This document shows positions 37,001 through 52,000 of a stretch of DNA of 64,000 nt, one piece after another (position 1 is the stretch's first letter; every line of letters starts with the position of its first letter). The notes beneath the pieces are model-generated. The model was not told where the DNA came from, did no database searches, and saw nothing but the letters and a program-made list of their open reading frames with translations. The stretch spans positions 10,268,561 through 10,332,560 of the forward strand of contig JAKZAP010000003.1 of NCBI GenBank assembly GCA_023053575.1, read 5' to 3'. This stretch comes from Branchinecta lynchi. Lineage: Eukaryota; Arthropoda; Branchiopoda; Anostraca; Branchinectidae. A program made the translations under genes and the position numbers.

Positions 37001-40000
37001 TCCCATAAGCATTCCTTCAGCACAAGATCTGAATGAATGCTATTTGGTGAGCCCAATGGGTGCTGAGATTTTTGTCGGCGAAATTCTGCACTTCTTGGCA
37101 AGGGTTCTGTTTAGGCCGTAGTGAAAACATCGCAATGATTGTATGTTCACATTAGTCGCTTTTTTGCAGATGTCGTGGTATCTATTACCACCATATCTGG
37201 ATCTGCAATTAGCCGTATTTGCAGTTACCGTGATATCTGATGAACGGTTGCTCTGCAAAAACATAAATTGCCATAATTGGGCTTTTCGAAGTCATCCCAA
37301 AAGTAAAACTGATATTCAGTCAAATATTTCAGCCAAACTTTTTTCCCACCAATTTGAAAAAAACTGATGAAAGTGAGATTACTTTTTCAGTCGGACCGTG
37401 GGTATCTCAATATCAGATACCGCGATAACTGGCGAGATACCACGATGACTTGCCACATACCACGATAACTGGCTAGATACCACGATAACTGCAAGAACGA
37501 CTTGAGACCTTGGTATCAGATACCATGGTATCTGCAAAAACGTAACTATTATGCCAAGCCAAAAGTGTTCTGAGGTAGAGTCACGGTCTTGTCGCCGAGC
37601 CTTCGAATACTCTTACGAGTCAGTCCTGACGCTCTTTATTTGTACTTTTGAGTTAAAGTTGTCCTTTTTCTCATTTATAGTGTTCTTTTTTGTCTTTTTG
37701 TCATGTACTACGCTTTTTTGGGATCCCAAAACGTAAGTGGCAAAACGTACATCGCAAAAGTTGTCCGTCCGTCCGTCCGTCTGTGAGCACGATAACTCTC
37801 GAAGGGAATGAAATATTTTGATGAAACTTGGCGTGACGATTCTTTGGGTCAAGAGTAAGGTCGAGTTCATAGATGGGCCCTGTGGCCCTATATTTAAGGT
37901 GGGGGATGGGGTTTAAATTAAGGGCCAAATGAAATATTTTTAAACAGATAATGTGATAGTTGACTATGGGGTAAGAAGACATGCTGAAGACGGTGGTGAA
38001 AACCATTTTGTCATCGGACAAGTAGTTCGCCCCAAAACCGGAAAGTTAGTTTGAAGTAAAAGTTTTATTTGAAGTTGATTAGATGTTCGATTTAGGGGTA
38101 AGAAAACATGCTAAACACTTACGTGAAAACAATTTTCTACCCGGTCAAGTAGTTCGCCTGGAATCCGGCCAAAACCGCAAAATTTAAAAAAGTTAAAGTT
38201 TTATTTGAAGTTGATTAGATATCTGATTAGGGGTAAGAAGAGATGCTGAATCCGCGTATGACAATCATTTTTTACACGGACATATAGTTTTTACCGGAAT
38301 CCCGCTGGAGCCGGAAAATTTGTTAGAAGTTAAATTTTCATTTGAAGTTAATTAGATGTTCAATATTGCGGAAAGATTTGTTTTCGAGCTTTCTTTTTTC
38401 GCCGGACAAGTAGTTCTGGAATTCGGCCGAAACCGAGAAATTGGCAGAAGCGGCAGGAAGTTTCGTCAAAACAGATATGACTTAATAGAGGTAAACACGT
38501 ACACATGCTGAATCCATACCTGAACTTGGTTTTCTCAGAAGATTAGCTATTTGGCCTTAATCTGTTTCTGAATTTTAATAGTAAAAATTTTCATGGAGTC
38601 TGGCCAAGACTGGATCTGGCGAAGACAAGACCCAATTGTCTGGATCAAATATTGAATTTTAGGGATCCCATCGAAACCTTTCGTCTTGTTTTGGTCAGGA
38701 GTGGGCAGCAATAAAATATTATTAGTTCTACGGCTTGAAGAGGACCCATGCCAGGGAAGGCCGAGATGCTACCGAAAAAATGTCAGCTGAATAATCTATT
38801 CAGCACCATCATACATATGGCAACTGTTTTTTTCACCTCTACTGCCCTGGTCCGATCGAATCCAGTACAGTTTTATATTTTGTCTTTGTAGATACTAATA
38901 CACCATTGGATTTGAGACCGGATATTCTCCAGAGGATTACAAATAATTACGATGAAAAATCTGTGGAATGTGGAGGCCGGAAAATTCACGGAAATTCATC
39001 CACTGGACAAGTTTTTGTTGGAATCATTCCGGATCGTATCGATGACGACCTCCTTCACAAATTGAGGATACGGAGTTTGAGGTAAGTTGAAAGACTACAG
39101 TCTCGAAACACGAAATCACAATGAAATGTAACTTCCAGGCCAGCTGTAAACGCAGGATTAATAACCTAGATTCAGGTAATGTCAAGATATAAATTTAAGA
39201 ATAAATTGTTTCCGGCGAAAATGCAACAGATACAGTTGTGGAACAAGGATACATGACTGAACGTGTTGATGTCCGTCTCCGAGCCTGACCGTGTTCAAAA
39301 CCGGCGATTACCGAGCTTGGCCTATAGATTCTCCCGTTATGATCTCATTAGGGGTATCACACTTATTATGACATTTCCAGACAACATAATAACATCCTCA
39401 TCTTATTCATAAATCACCTATTACTCAAAATAACCAAAAAGTCTAGCAAAGGGAGGTTAACCTAAAAGCTTTAGCAAAGTGAATGGGTTCGAGTGAAAGT
39501 GTGGTTTTGCGATCTGCAGCCATGACAGGTCTTTGAGGTGGAGCGGTGACAGATTTTAAAAGAATAAGGAAGTTAACCTCCTTGGCAGGGGTGCTTCGAA
39601 CGGGGCGCAGGAGGTGACTCACCCTTCATGCTCCAGAAAATCTACTCTCAGTTGTATGTTTTGAGCTAGTCTGTATGACAGTCGTATGTTTTGAACTTTA
39701 AAGAATGACATAGGCAGTTAGAAAACTTGAATTTCACCCATAAATCACACTTTTTAGTCGTATGGCTAGGAAGAAATTTCTAGTCGTATGTTTTTAGATT
39801 CACAGTTTTGTGTTCCGAGTTTTCGAAAATGAAAATCGTATGTTTGAGCTTGCCAGAATGACATTAACTGCGAATTTCGCCTGAAAAGACCCGTTGTAAA
39901 TTACGAAGGGATTTTCTAGTCATAAATTCGAGACAGTCGTAAGTTTAGAGCTTGCCAGCATACAAAGGAGTTAGCTAATTGTGAACTTCGCCTTCAAATG

Positions 40001-43000
40001 ACCTGTTTTTGGTCTTATTGTTACATAGAGCCTTTAGTAGTATGTATTAAGCTTGTTAGATCACAGTTTGTGTTCTCAGTTTGTCAGATCACAGTCTTAA
40101 CTTGTCAGAATGACATCAACCTTGGATTTTCTCTGAAAATAACCCGTTTCTTGTTGTATTTTACGAAGAGATTTTCTAGTCGTATATTAGAGACAGTCGT
40201 TAGTTTTTAGCTTGCCAAATGAGGCAGTTAGGTGAATTTCGACAGCAAATGACCTATTTCTGGTCGTATGGTTGTATAACGATTTTCTATAAGTCAGAAT
40301 GACAGTGAAATGACGGTCATCCCCTTTTCGCACAGTTTTGTATTCTCGAGTCACATTGTCACCATGTCAGTCGCCCAACAGAATAGTTTTCGCCTCAACA
40401 ATCTCGTCAGCCGAATAAAAACTCTTTACAAGATCTTTGAGTTTTTCAATAGGTAAAATGTCGAGTCGATTTACTGTGAAGCGCAACAACTCATATTTTA
40501 CCAGCGTATCCTGTATTTTTTCCACTGAGATTTATTGCTAAACCTTTATCGATGACAACACTGCCGGTTGATTTCTCCGGCCAGTAGTGGCGAAAACACA
40601 TAAAGCGACGTTGAACCGACGTTTCTAACACAGAAAGCCGCTAAATACCTTGGAAATGTTCGTGACGTTCCTTGACGAGCAGCGTTGCCAACGAAAGTTC
40701 TCATTTTCTACGGATTTCGACGAATACGGCCGGACTGTCAACTTTATGGAAAAACTAAGCTAGTGGATGGATTTCATTTGCCTTTCGATAGTAAGATGAT
40801 GATGTTCATGTATGTCTTGGAGATATATATTCAGATAATGCATAAAACGGGTACGTCCCCTACGATGCTTTAGCAGCGATATTTCGCTCTTACTTGGTAA
40901 GGGTCCTCGTCTGGCTGTCAATCTGTATCAGATCTGATCAATCGGTATCAGATCTGATACAGATTGACAGCCTGAAGAGGACCCTTGCCATGAAGGACCA
41001 TAATATCACTGCCAAAGCATTGTAGCTGACAGAGGCGTTACTAGCCAAAATGTTGGGGGGGGGGGGGGGGGACGAGGCATTTACCGACTGACGGGTCATT
41101 TTTACCGACCTTTTTCTGCAGAAAAACGACCGTTTTCAACAACAAATAATAACAGCTTAGAAAAAAATCGACTGATTTTCAGAAAAACCGACTATTTTGA
41201 AAAAAAATCGACCCATTTTCAGAAAAACCGATTGTTTTCATGCAAAAAAACAACTGTTTTGACGAAAAATCGCGGCACTTCGCACCGACTCGGTTCTTTT
41301 TTACCGACTGGCCGACACCATTGGAGGGGGGGGGGCGTCCCCCCCCTCCCCTCCAGTCGTGACGCCCCTGAGCTGACGTATCCGTTTTATGCATCATCTG
41401 AATATATATTTCAAAGTCAGCCTGGCTCAAGGAATATTTGTCTTGCAAAGAATCAGACATTTTCATCTTGATTCAAGAATTATATATACTTGATCAACTA
41501 TAAGCTCCAATTAAGGAAACCTTCTTTTGCCAAATTCCAATTGTAAGGCACAAATGACGTGGGTTCAGCATGTCTGTCACTCGTGAAGCAAACCTATAGT
41601 TTAACCTTCACCCCTAAATGAAGGGCTACAATACCATCTATGAACAATCTGAACTTTGGTCGCAAAAGACATGAAACCAAGTTTGAACAAGATGGCCTAC
41701 GTAACTCATTTGAAAGTTCTTATAGTAACAGACGTACTGACACACTTTACGAAGTTATATAGGTGTCCCCTCACTGCATTTAGGCATTCCGAAAACTTGA
41801 CTTGATTGATATATCTCCTCACATCGGAACTATGTGTTGTTTGGTCCTTGCTTTTTGATCAGGGATTTCTTGCAAGCCTACCTAAATACTTGAGTACTTA
41901 CCGAAGTACTATCTAAGTACTTGAGTACTTAAGTGCTGGAGTCCTTTTTTTTAAAGGTACTTATTACTTAAGTAGATGTAAGTACTTAATACTTATACTC
42001 AAGTGAAAACTTCCTAGAGGACTTGGTACTTGTACTTAAGTAAATCAGAAGTGCTTGGCACAACACTGGTAGGCAGCATTTAAATTTTTTCGCAAAACGT
42101 TACCTGCGCCGTCTTTCATAGTAGCCTACTCGCTATCTGATTGAATGGCCTTTAATTTAGGTGAGGTTTTAGGCGTAAGATTTCAACCACCTGAAAAGCT
42201 AGAAATGCCAGTAAAAGGTCAGTAAAGCCAGTAAAAGATTACAAAAAATCGCCTGCGGCGCTCAGTTTAAATTTGTCTTGGGTACATACGGTAGAAGCTG
42301 CTGCTTGCTATCTGAGCCACGTTGAAAGCAAGAGTTTGTGTGGGAAGTAGTCGAATATTGCAGAATAAAGGCCGATTTAATTTTTTTTGCCTGAGGCTCT
42401 TTCGTGGTCCTACCCTATTTCTATTTAGTTGAAGTGTGCATCATTTATGTGCGAGTTTAAGCTTGAGATTTGGGGTCTAAGCAACATTAAAAGGTAGAAA
42501 TTGTATAGGAGTACTTGAATTTAGTTGAATATGCTTGGATTGAAACATTTTTGCATGCGGCGCTCAGTTTAGTTTCTCTTGAGCAGATATGTAAGAAGTT
42601 GTTAACGAGGCTTGTCAACTCTTCAGCGAAATTTGGTATGAACAGCATCGTCTAATTCCTGTTACTTATTTATTTATTATTTTATTACTACAATGACATT
42701 GCCGATAACGTTTCAAAACTTATAAAGTTTCAGTCAATAATACTGGGCCATTGAAATCATCGTACGAACGCAGGAACTATGAATTAGATTAAAGCGAACT
42801 GTGAATCAAGTTCAGCGATGGCAGATTTGTGAAAAATTCTGAAAGCCTTTTACTATGAATATACTGTTGTTTACGGTTACTATTATTTTTGTTACTTTCC
42901 TTTTAGGTATCAGCCCTACCGTTTGGAAGACAATCTGACCCGCGTTGCTGTTAAGAGGCTAAAACTTGGACCAAGTGACGAGCAGTCGAGCAAGATGTTT

Positions 43001-46000
43001 GATACTGAAGTCAAAGGATTGCGAAGGTATAAAGCTCCCGTCCCGCTACACCACGATATTCCGGAATAATTTCCTTACCTTGCTTTTACTTTCCGTGGCT
43101 CGGTCAGTCTGTTCACTGATCAAGAGTGAGCTCTTCCCAATAGGCTAGAACCATATTCACTTGGAAGTCGCCATTCACCAGATTCACCAACCCGTGGACG
43201 GGGGGGGGGGGGGGGGGGTCATGATATTGTCTTACAACGAATTGTTGAATGGGTGGGGGATCAGGATGATGTAATCCAGATCTGGTTCGCTCAGCGTGGG
43301 GGATATGCAGAGGGAAAGGGTGGAAGTGTCGTGGAAGGGTAGTTAGATGCCTGGCAACGGTTGGCAATAGATGAGTTTGGCGGAAAGTTGATCGAGCCAA
43401 GTTCGGTCGGGGGAGGGAGGGGTCGACGAGTGGCAGACGTAAGCGCTGAATGGATCGATGGATACGGTCGAAGTTTTTGGGATCCCAAAACGTAAGTGGA
43501 GGGATACCTATGACATCTCAAAAGTTGTCGGTCTGTCTGTCTGTTTGTCCGCACGATAGCCCTAAAAGGGATTGAGATATTTTGATGAAACTTGGTGGAA
43601 GATCCTTTGGGTCAAAGTACAGGTCAAGTTCGGAATGGGCTCTGTAACCCTATATTTGAGGGTGGGGGAGGGGTTTCAAACTAAGGGGCAAAATATATTT
43701 TTTTTTTAAGCTATTGAGATAGTTGATTTAGAGGTAAAGAGACCTGGTGAATTCGAATATTAAATTTATTTTTTCGCCGTACAAATAGTTCACCCGGAAT
43801 CCGGCGAAAACATTTGTGAACAGTAAAAGTGTAAATTTTATTAAAGGATCGATGTAGGGGCAAGGAAACGTACTGAGTCCGAATATGAAATCTATTTTCT
43901 CACCGGACAATTAGTTCGGTCGGAATCCGGCCAAAACCGGAGAATTTGTTAAAAGTAAAAGTTTTATTTAAATTTGATAAGATGTTCGATTTACGGGTAA
44001 GAAGACATGCTGAATTCGCATAAGACAATAATTTTCTCACTGGATGTATAGGTCGCTCGAAAACCGGCTGAAACTGGCAAATTTGTTAAAAGTAAAAGTT
44101 TACTCTGAAGTTGATTAGAGGTTGGATGTAGGGTAAAAGACATGCTGAATTCGTTTTTGAGCTTTAGTTTTTTGCCAGACAAGAAGTTTGTCCAGAATCC
44201 GGCCGAAACCGGAAGTTGGGCAAAAGTAAGGAAGGAAGGAGATACGACGTAGGCTATAGGGTAAACCATATGCTGAATCCAAATTTGAATATTTGAAAGC
44301 GCAAAACGGATATCTGTTGAAATTTAGCTGTCAAATCGATTATTACCATTAGCCTTAACCTGTTTGTAAATGTCAAAAGTAAAAATGTTGTCTGTTGAAG
44401 ACCGAATATCTACAAGACCGAATTGTCGGGAGAAAATACTAAAATTTTGGGATCCCATCGAAACCTTTGGTGTTGTTTAAAGTAGACGGTATAAATACCT
44501 GGAAGTGCAATTTTTAGGTTAAATAAATTATATTCTACTCCCATGGCAGGTCAAGCAGAGCCTTTTTTTTCTTTAGGCTTGAACACCCGAACATTATTTC
44601 GCTGCTTGGGTACAGCATCGACCGAGAGTATGGGAACCTCGTATATCCCCTGATGATTGGTGGGTCACTGGAAGCTAGATTGAGATGCAAGGTAGGTCTG
44701 CTGTCATTTAGGAAATTGGTGTTTTGAAAGTGGAACTGTAAACGATACATTCTGTCATTGTCCTTCTTGGTAACAAGCGCATAACCAGTTGGTATATTGT
44801 GAGTTTTCCTTTCAGGGTTGTTTTCGTGGTTTTTGTTCTGTAGCCGAATCCGATATTCCCACGGACCGTCTTTTCAAAATTGATCCCCGCACGCCGCGTC
44901 ATTTGGGATTGGTTAAGTCCAGGGTAGGCTATGGACTGTACACGCAAATAAAAAATACCGTTTTTGGAAATGCTAGTAAATATCGCGCATAAAGAGCAGT
45001 GCGCTAACACAGTGGAGAGACATTGCGATGGCTAGTGCATGGGGGCTTACCTGTTTTTCTTCCAAAGAATTTGAACGGGAACTTTGAACGTCGCTTATGC
45101 TTTTAGTTTGTTCGGGCTGCCTTCTTCGGTTGTTATTGAAAGCTCTCTGTTCAAACATCTTTGTCGCTACACTATGTATGTTATCCTCGTTCCGCGCACT
45201 GGATTTGTCCATTTCCGAATGAGTATCCCGCAGGCAAAAAAAACAACAACACAAATAAGATCCTAAGCAAATGAAAGGACTATTGCTGTATCCTACTGCT
45301 GTTTTTCTGAAAGTATGGTGACAAATCACAAAGTCGTATCGTGGTGATGCTCTCTGTTGGACCTATGGTGGTGTAGAAATGAGATTGAGATGGAAAATGA
45401 GATTGAGATTGGTCTTCTTTGTATGGTCGAACCAGCTACTGTATGTAGAAGGTATCTCCCTACAGTGGGGATGCGTTTACTCGTCACTCGTTGCCCTTAG
45501 GGTAGCGTGGCGCCACCGACCGTACAACTAAACACAACACGACCTTAACTAAACCTTCGGAGACTTGGTTCGGATGGTTCTAGGGAATATGAATAGATTT
45601 ATTTATAAACACGATTGACGACCAAAATAGTCTATTAATTCAGTATTCTGGATCTTCGACCAAGCCAGTTTCTTCTTTCTTCTGCGAGATGGTCGGCCCG
45701 CACATCCAAAGGTGGGAAAATCAAGATTAATTTCCCTTCCCCAAGAATCCAGCCCAAAAGAGATCTTAGGACTAATGAGAACCAGTTGGAACTCGCGCCA
45801 AGTTGGGCGAGGGTGATTGCTGAGCAATACCTCCTCGGACTTCTCCACCCAACCTCTGAAGAGGTGACCAGTCCGTGCTTAGTTTGTAGTTGCACACCCA
45901 GTTGGGTACAGGTGGCTAACCTTGTGTTGGTCCATAAGACCCAACCTCCAAAGAGGTGACCAGCTGGTTCTTTTTGACGCATAGGGGTTAATGGAAATTA

Positions 46001-49000
46001 ACCCTTGGGCGAGCACTACTCTGCGTTAGCTCTACGACGACCCAGGATTGGGGGAAAAGGCAATAAACCTTTTCAGGCGAGACGAATTGGTCTCTAGAGA
46101 CATCGCTTCCAGTGTGAGCGATTTTGTCTACAGTTACATGTGTGCTTCGCGTATTTAAAGGTTTAGGATGGAGGGAGCTGTACGCCGCAGTACGTAAAAG
46201 AATTTACTCGTTGAGCGATAATTTGTGAACAAGAATAAAACAACATAATGATCTTCTATATGGTTATCGATACCATAGACCCAGCTAAAACATTACAATA
46301 TCTTTTAATACCATCCAGCCGCCTTCCCATCCAGTGCTTCCACTTTCTTTTTCTGAAAATCAGTAACCACTCCGAAAAAATTGGGAGATTATCGGGTTGA
46401 CGTTTTTGAAAAATCGGGGAAAAATTTGGGAGTTTTAAAAACAGTGGTTATGTCTTGAAAAGCATTTATAGGTAGCTTTGTTACAAAAGAGGCATTAAGT
46501 AACTGCATTTATTTATTATTTGTTTATTTTCTTCCACTAATAACAACAAAGGTAAATAGCGGAGTAAATTCAAGAAAAAAAAGAGAAAAGAAAAACATAA
46601 GCTACGAAAAATAAACACATTACAGTCCTTGAAACGCAGGCAGTTGGCTTGCATTGATATCAGAAAGCTTTCTGCTCAATACGGCAGCTTTCGCGAAAAC
46701 ATCATTCAACTTGTTAGCACGTAAAAACACTCATTTTATTCGTCATACTTATGATTTCGATGCGCAAATGCTACATCTGTAACCGGTTTGGTAGCAAGGC
46801 CGATACCTCCGTTTGCACCTCTAAATTTAAAGGACACTTAAAAGATTCCTCGGTGCTTTGAGGTCTACTTAAATTTCTCTTTGCGTTCCCATAAGAGCTG
46901 GGGCCCCAAACATTACAAATTTGAGAAACAGCGTGGCTTTCTTGACTGAAAATTGGTTGAATTTTCTGCGTAGGTTTATGAAATGGGTACGTTCGTCGGT
47001 GAGGAAACTAAAAATCTTTGGTAACCCGACCGTTTACACCCTGGGGACAGTCAACAGTCTGAAATTAGAGGACGTATCCAGCACTTTAGTTTAAATTGTG
47101 TCGATCTGATATAAACTCTTCCAAGCTTCCCAGAGCTTCTGATAAAGAACTTTAAGTTCTTAGTTGTCAAGAGCATCCATCAGACATCTTTGTCAACAGG
47201 GCCGTCGCAAGTTCATTTTCCTTTTGGGGAGGGGGGAGCCAACAAAATTTCACGAATCTGCAAGAAATTCTACCGAACCCTTGAAACTTACAATTTGAAT
47301 TATTCAAATTTTTAATTCAAACAAGAGCTACGAGCTCATATGGTACTTGTTACGAGTAGATAGTACAAGTAAGTAGGTGAGAATGTTACAAAATCCCCCC
47401 TTCAACCCTCCTAGGATTGAACCTAGAAATAAGGTATCAAATTTCACGCGAGCCTGAGCATTTCCGGCATCGCCTCCGATGATCTAGAGCATCTAGATCG
47501 CCCTAGCTTGCGATCACCGGAATTCCCGGAAACCCCTCCGACTCCCCTAAAGAGCCCCGACATGTTTTGATCTTCAACCAGAACGATCTTCGTGGCCACA
47601 GCCTAAAAATCACTGCTGAGAGATTCCACAAGGACATTGGGAAATGGTCTTTCAAGAATCGTGTAGCTGTTCAGTGGAATAGCCTTCCGGAGGATACTGC
47701 CAATTGCCAGTCACTCAACATGTTCAAGAGTCACATCGACAGAATGTTCCAGGAATAAATGTTTAAACTTAACAGTTTCAAGCGAATTTTGTAGAGGCGC
47801 TGTGGCCTGATTTTTATCTATATATTATTATTATTATTATTATGATTCTGTCGAGAATCTATTTACTGCTTATGCTTGTTCTTCCCACCAAGTTCCATCC
47901 CGATCACTCGGCACTAGCCTATTCACGAATATTCCGGTGTGATTAAAGACTCTTTGATTAAAGACTTATTCTAAATATGAGTCAACTACGTCTATTAATT
48001 ATTTAAGATCAATGACAGAAATAGTAGCTATACGTTTATTGTAGTATTTTGTCAACAAAGTAATATTTCCCATACAGTGCATAAACATCCATCTAGACGA
48101 GAGTGGCGAAGGTTCTAGAAACCGTAAACTGTAAACACATAGGAAACTGTGAACACATAGGCTAGGTATAGCCAAGGCCTTCTTAAAAATATAGCTGTAA
48201 GCACGGATAGGCCAACGTTGCCTCAAACTAACAACAACAAAAGCTTTCGTATGTTTCGTGCTGAGAATCCTTCGGCAGACTTGTCTTGGCTTTCAAACAG
48301 TACAGTTCTCTTGTAAGAACGTAGTTTATAGGTAAAGTAATTATCTTTTGATAGTGTTCTTCGGCGATGTTTTGTGATTTTCGATGTATTTTGGGAGTGT
48401 TGGTTATTGTTAGATAAGGGGGTTCCTTTAGGAACATCAAAAATGATGGCCCCTTTTAGAGGGATAGGCTTCTCAACTCCCTCCGTGCGTGCGTGTCTCG
48501 GCGTTCTGAGGGTTGCCGGTGCCTACGTGCTCCTGTGTCCGAAAGGCATCAGGTCATCTGGTCATTCCGTGGCTCTGTCGGACGTAGGGACATCCGTTCA
48601 TGCGTTCATGTCTTGGAAGTCAGTTCTCCGGTAAGGTCGGCCAGTAGGTGTAAATTCATTGGGACGTAAATTCAGTGGCTTACCGTGATTACTCTTTCGT
48701 ATCTTTTCGTCTTCTTTCATTTTATAAATAAAACCAATTGCCGGTATCTATTCTTCTTGTATGGTTCTGCTATAATTCCTGGGCGGAGGGGCTTCCTTCC
48801 GGGAGAGTGTTGGCATCTCGGGGCCTTGCTCGCGCTACCTAATTAATGTCCCCCGTCCGCCGATTATAGTGCCCCCCTTCACCCCTTCCCCCACAAGTAT
48901 CGAATCCGGTCCGGCCTTGACACGGAACATCTGAGACGACATCTCTTTCCACTTGCCAAGTTTTATTCGAATCCGATCGTCCGTTCGACAGTTATGAATG

Positions 49001-52000
49001 ACACAAGATTCCGGATTCCCCATCCCTTCACTCCCCCACGATGATCGGATCATGTAAACGACTATTGTCAAGTCAGTTTGTTCCGAGTCCCTGATATACC
49101 AGCCCAATTGCATCGTCTAGTACATCAGGAATTAACGAACTCACGGATAATCAGAATCCTGGACCCCCCCCCACCCCACCTCCCAACTCCCTCATAGTGC
49201 CTGAATTCGGTCCGGTTAGGTCACTGATGTATGTACGACTTGGGCTTGCTCTTCCACCAAGTTTCTTCCTGATCCCTCCAACTCTTTAAGTATTTCTCAA
49301 GATTTCCGGTTCCCCTCTCCAGCTGCCCCCGAATTACCCAGATCCGGTCCGGATTTTACATAGATCGTCTGAGACACGAGGTCTTTCCAAATACCAAGTT
49401 TCATTCAGATCCGATCACCCGTTCTAGTTTATAAATAGCTTAAGATTCCGGATTCCCCCTGCCTCCAATCCCCCCACGATGATTGGATGATGTAAAAGAC
49501 TATTGTCAAGTCTGTTTGTTCAAGTCCCTGATATGCCAGCCCACTTGCATCGTCCTAGTACATCAGGAAGCACCGAACTCACGGATAATCAGAAATCCGG
49601 ACCTCCCCCCTCCCCAACTCCCCCCATAGAGCCCGAATCCAGCTTATGTCAATGATGTATCTAGGACTTGTGTTTGCTCTTCACACCAAGTTTCATCCTG
49701 ATCCCTCCACTTTAAGCGTTTCCAAAGATTTCCGGTTCCCTCTCCAACTCCCCTCGAAGTCACCGGATCCGGTCCAGATTTTACGTTGATTGTCTGAGAC
49801 CCGAGGTCCTTCCAAATACCAAGTTTCATTAAGGTCCGATCTCGCGTTCAAGAGTTATAACTACTCCGATGATCGGGAAAGGGACTATTTCCAACTTAAT
49901 CATTTGGGGTCCCTGATATGCCTACCAAGTTTCATCGTCCTAGCTTATGTGGAAGTGCCCGAACTAGCAAAACCCGAACCGGCAGACCGACGGACGGGCA
50001 GAAATTGCGATCGCTATTTGGGACTTGGCCGAAAGGCAAGTGCCATAAAAATGAAGCGACTGCATGGACTATGCATTACTCGACACCATTCCAGCAGCAG
50101 TTTGTGACTTCTGTAGACACGAAGAGAATAAACTGAGAGTTCCATGCAATATTCTTGAAGTTCACATTTCGCACAACTGCTTCCCATGCAAATTCTGGGT
50201 TTTAACATTGATGAAACCCTAAGATCCCGAGGATTTCCAAAACTATTTCAAACCGAAGAGAGCGAGGTTCTGGCAGCAGCTTCCGCAGACTATTTTAAAT
50301 TCGTTTTTTCTGCCAAAACTCAGCTATTTCCAAAATAGATTCTAGTTTACAATGTTTTCAGCCTAAAACTGTCGAAAACCTCACCTAAATGACCTGCCGT
50401 TCCAGCAAATGAAGAAAACTATGAAAGGCGCCGCAGGCGAAGGTTTGGGAAACATTTATGATCGCTCATCTTTTGGGATAAATACTAAAATGGCAGTGAC
50501 CAGAATTTTATCCAACCATCTTCTCTCAATGCTTACAAAGAAGGTTTATGTCGGATTATTTTTTAAATCAATTTTACTTTTCTGAAAAAAATTACGTTTT
50601 TGCACCAAGACAAATAATGTTGCAACCATGCGCCGCAGGCGAAAATTTTGCAAGTCGGCCGTTTCTCCGCTGAAATAAAGAGATTTTGGTTCAAACCCGA
50701 CTGAAATCCAAGAATTGTGACCTTGTTGTAATTTTGGCAAGATTACGAAAATCGGGAGATTATCGTGAGAAACTTTTTGTCGAGAGATGTCCAAAAAACT
50801 CGAGAGATCTCCCGAGAAATCGGAAGGAGTGGAACCTCTGTTCAAGGCTTCTACTGGTATTCCTCGTTGAGTATTTTTAGTTCGTGTTTGTTTTTATTTC
50901 TGCGTGTGTACTGTGCTAATGGTCTTGACTAGGTAGAATTCCTTTTAGTTTCTGTTCAAAGCGTGGACTCAGCTTAACTTGCGTATGTTTTTCGTAGGAA
51001 ACGGAGATTCCGATACCATGGGAAGTTCGAGTTGACGTTCTGCTCGATGTAGCGAAGGGTTTGGAGTATCTCCACACACAAAAGACGCCACAAGGATTTG
51101 TTTTAGTACACCGAGATATCAAGCCAGCGAATATATTATTGGACGAGAATATGAATGCGAAGGTTAGTTTTTTGCTTTACCAACGAAAGTTTACTGTTTT
51201 GCTTTACCAAAAAACATACGAAAGGGTTTTCATGTCATGAAAGTCTCAGAAGATGGCACAATGATTTTTTTTAAGCACACCCAGATATCAAGCCGAAGAA
51301 TACTTTATTGGACGAGAAAATTAATGATAGTAACAATAATAATATGATATGATTTAGATTTATTAACTGCCAAAACCGTACAAGTACAATAGAGGGCAAA
51401 TAAAGAGAAAACAAAAAATAAGAGAAAAAGCTTTTTGTACTTTATTTCCTCAATAGCTTGCATTCTACATGCTAGCATTGGGTCGTCGTTCACGCAAATT
51501 ATACATGACTCAATAACATAAATATACGTTTCATCTATACGTACAACATATGAATCTCATTTAACTTAACTGGATTAAAATATTGGGTGAAATAGGGTAC
51601 ACAAGATTTCAGATAACGATCAGTCGAGTTTCTGGGTGATCTTACTACTCTCTGGGAAGCAGCGTCCCTATGTTTTGGTCGCGTGCTGGGTCTCCTACAT
51701 GCTAGGCTCTCAAAATCAGGTAAAATGGCACGATGCGCGTGTGGTGCCAGACATTTGCTCCCACACGCTATTGTCACCTGATGCCGTCTTTCAGCAATGG
51801 TTGGTAGGTCAAGCTTAAGCAGGTCGCTCTCGTAAGAAAGATAACCCGGGCCAAGCGTAATCTTAAGAACCCTTTTCTGGATGGCTTCGAGCCTTTCAGT
51901 CTGTGCGTTTGTGAGTCCTGGGTGCCAAGCTCGACAAGCATCTGTCGGTCCACTGTTCTCGAGTTAGGTTAGTTCCAGAAGCGCTAGAACGATGAAACAT

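Noticed and set aside
45350..46200. Possible solo LTR
   Set aside because: A TGTTGG start and GTGGCGCCACCG near 45509 suggested an LTR and primer site, but no matching second LTR, TG…CA borders or target duplication were found.
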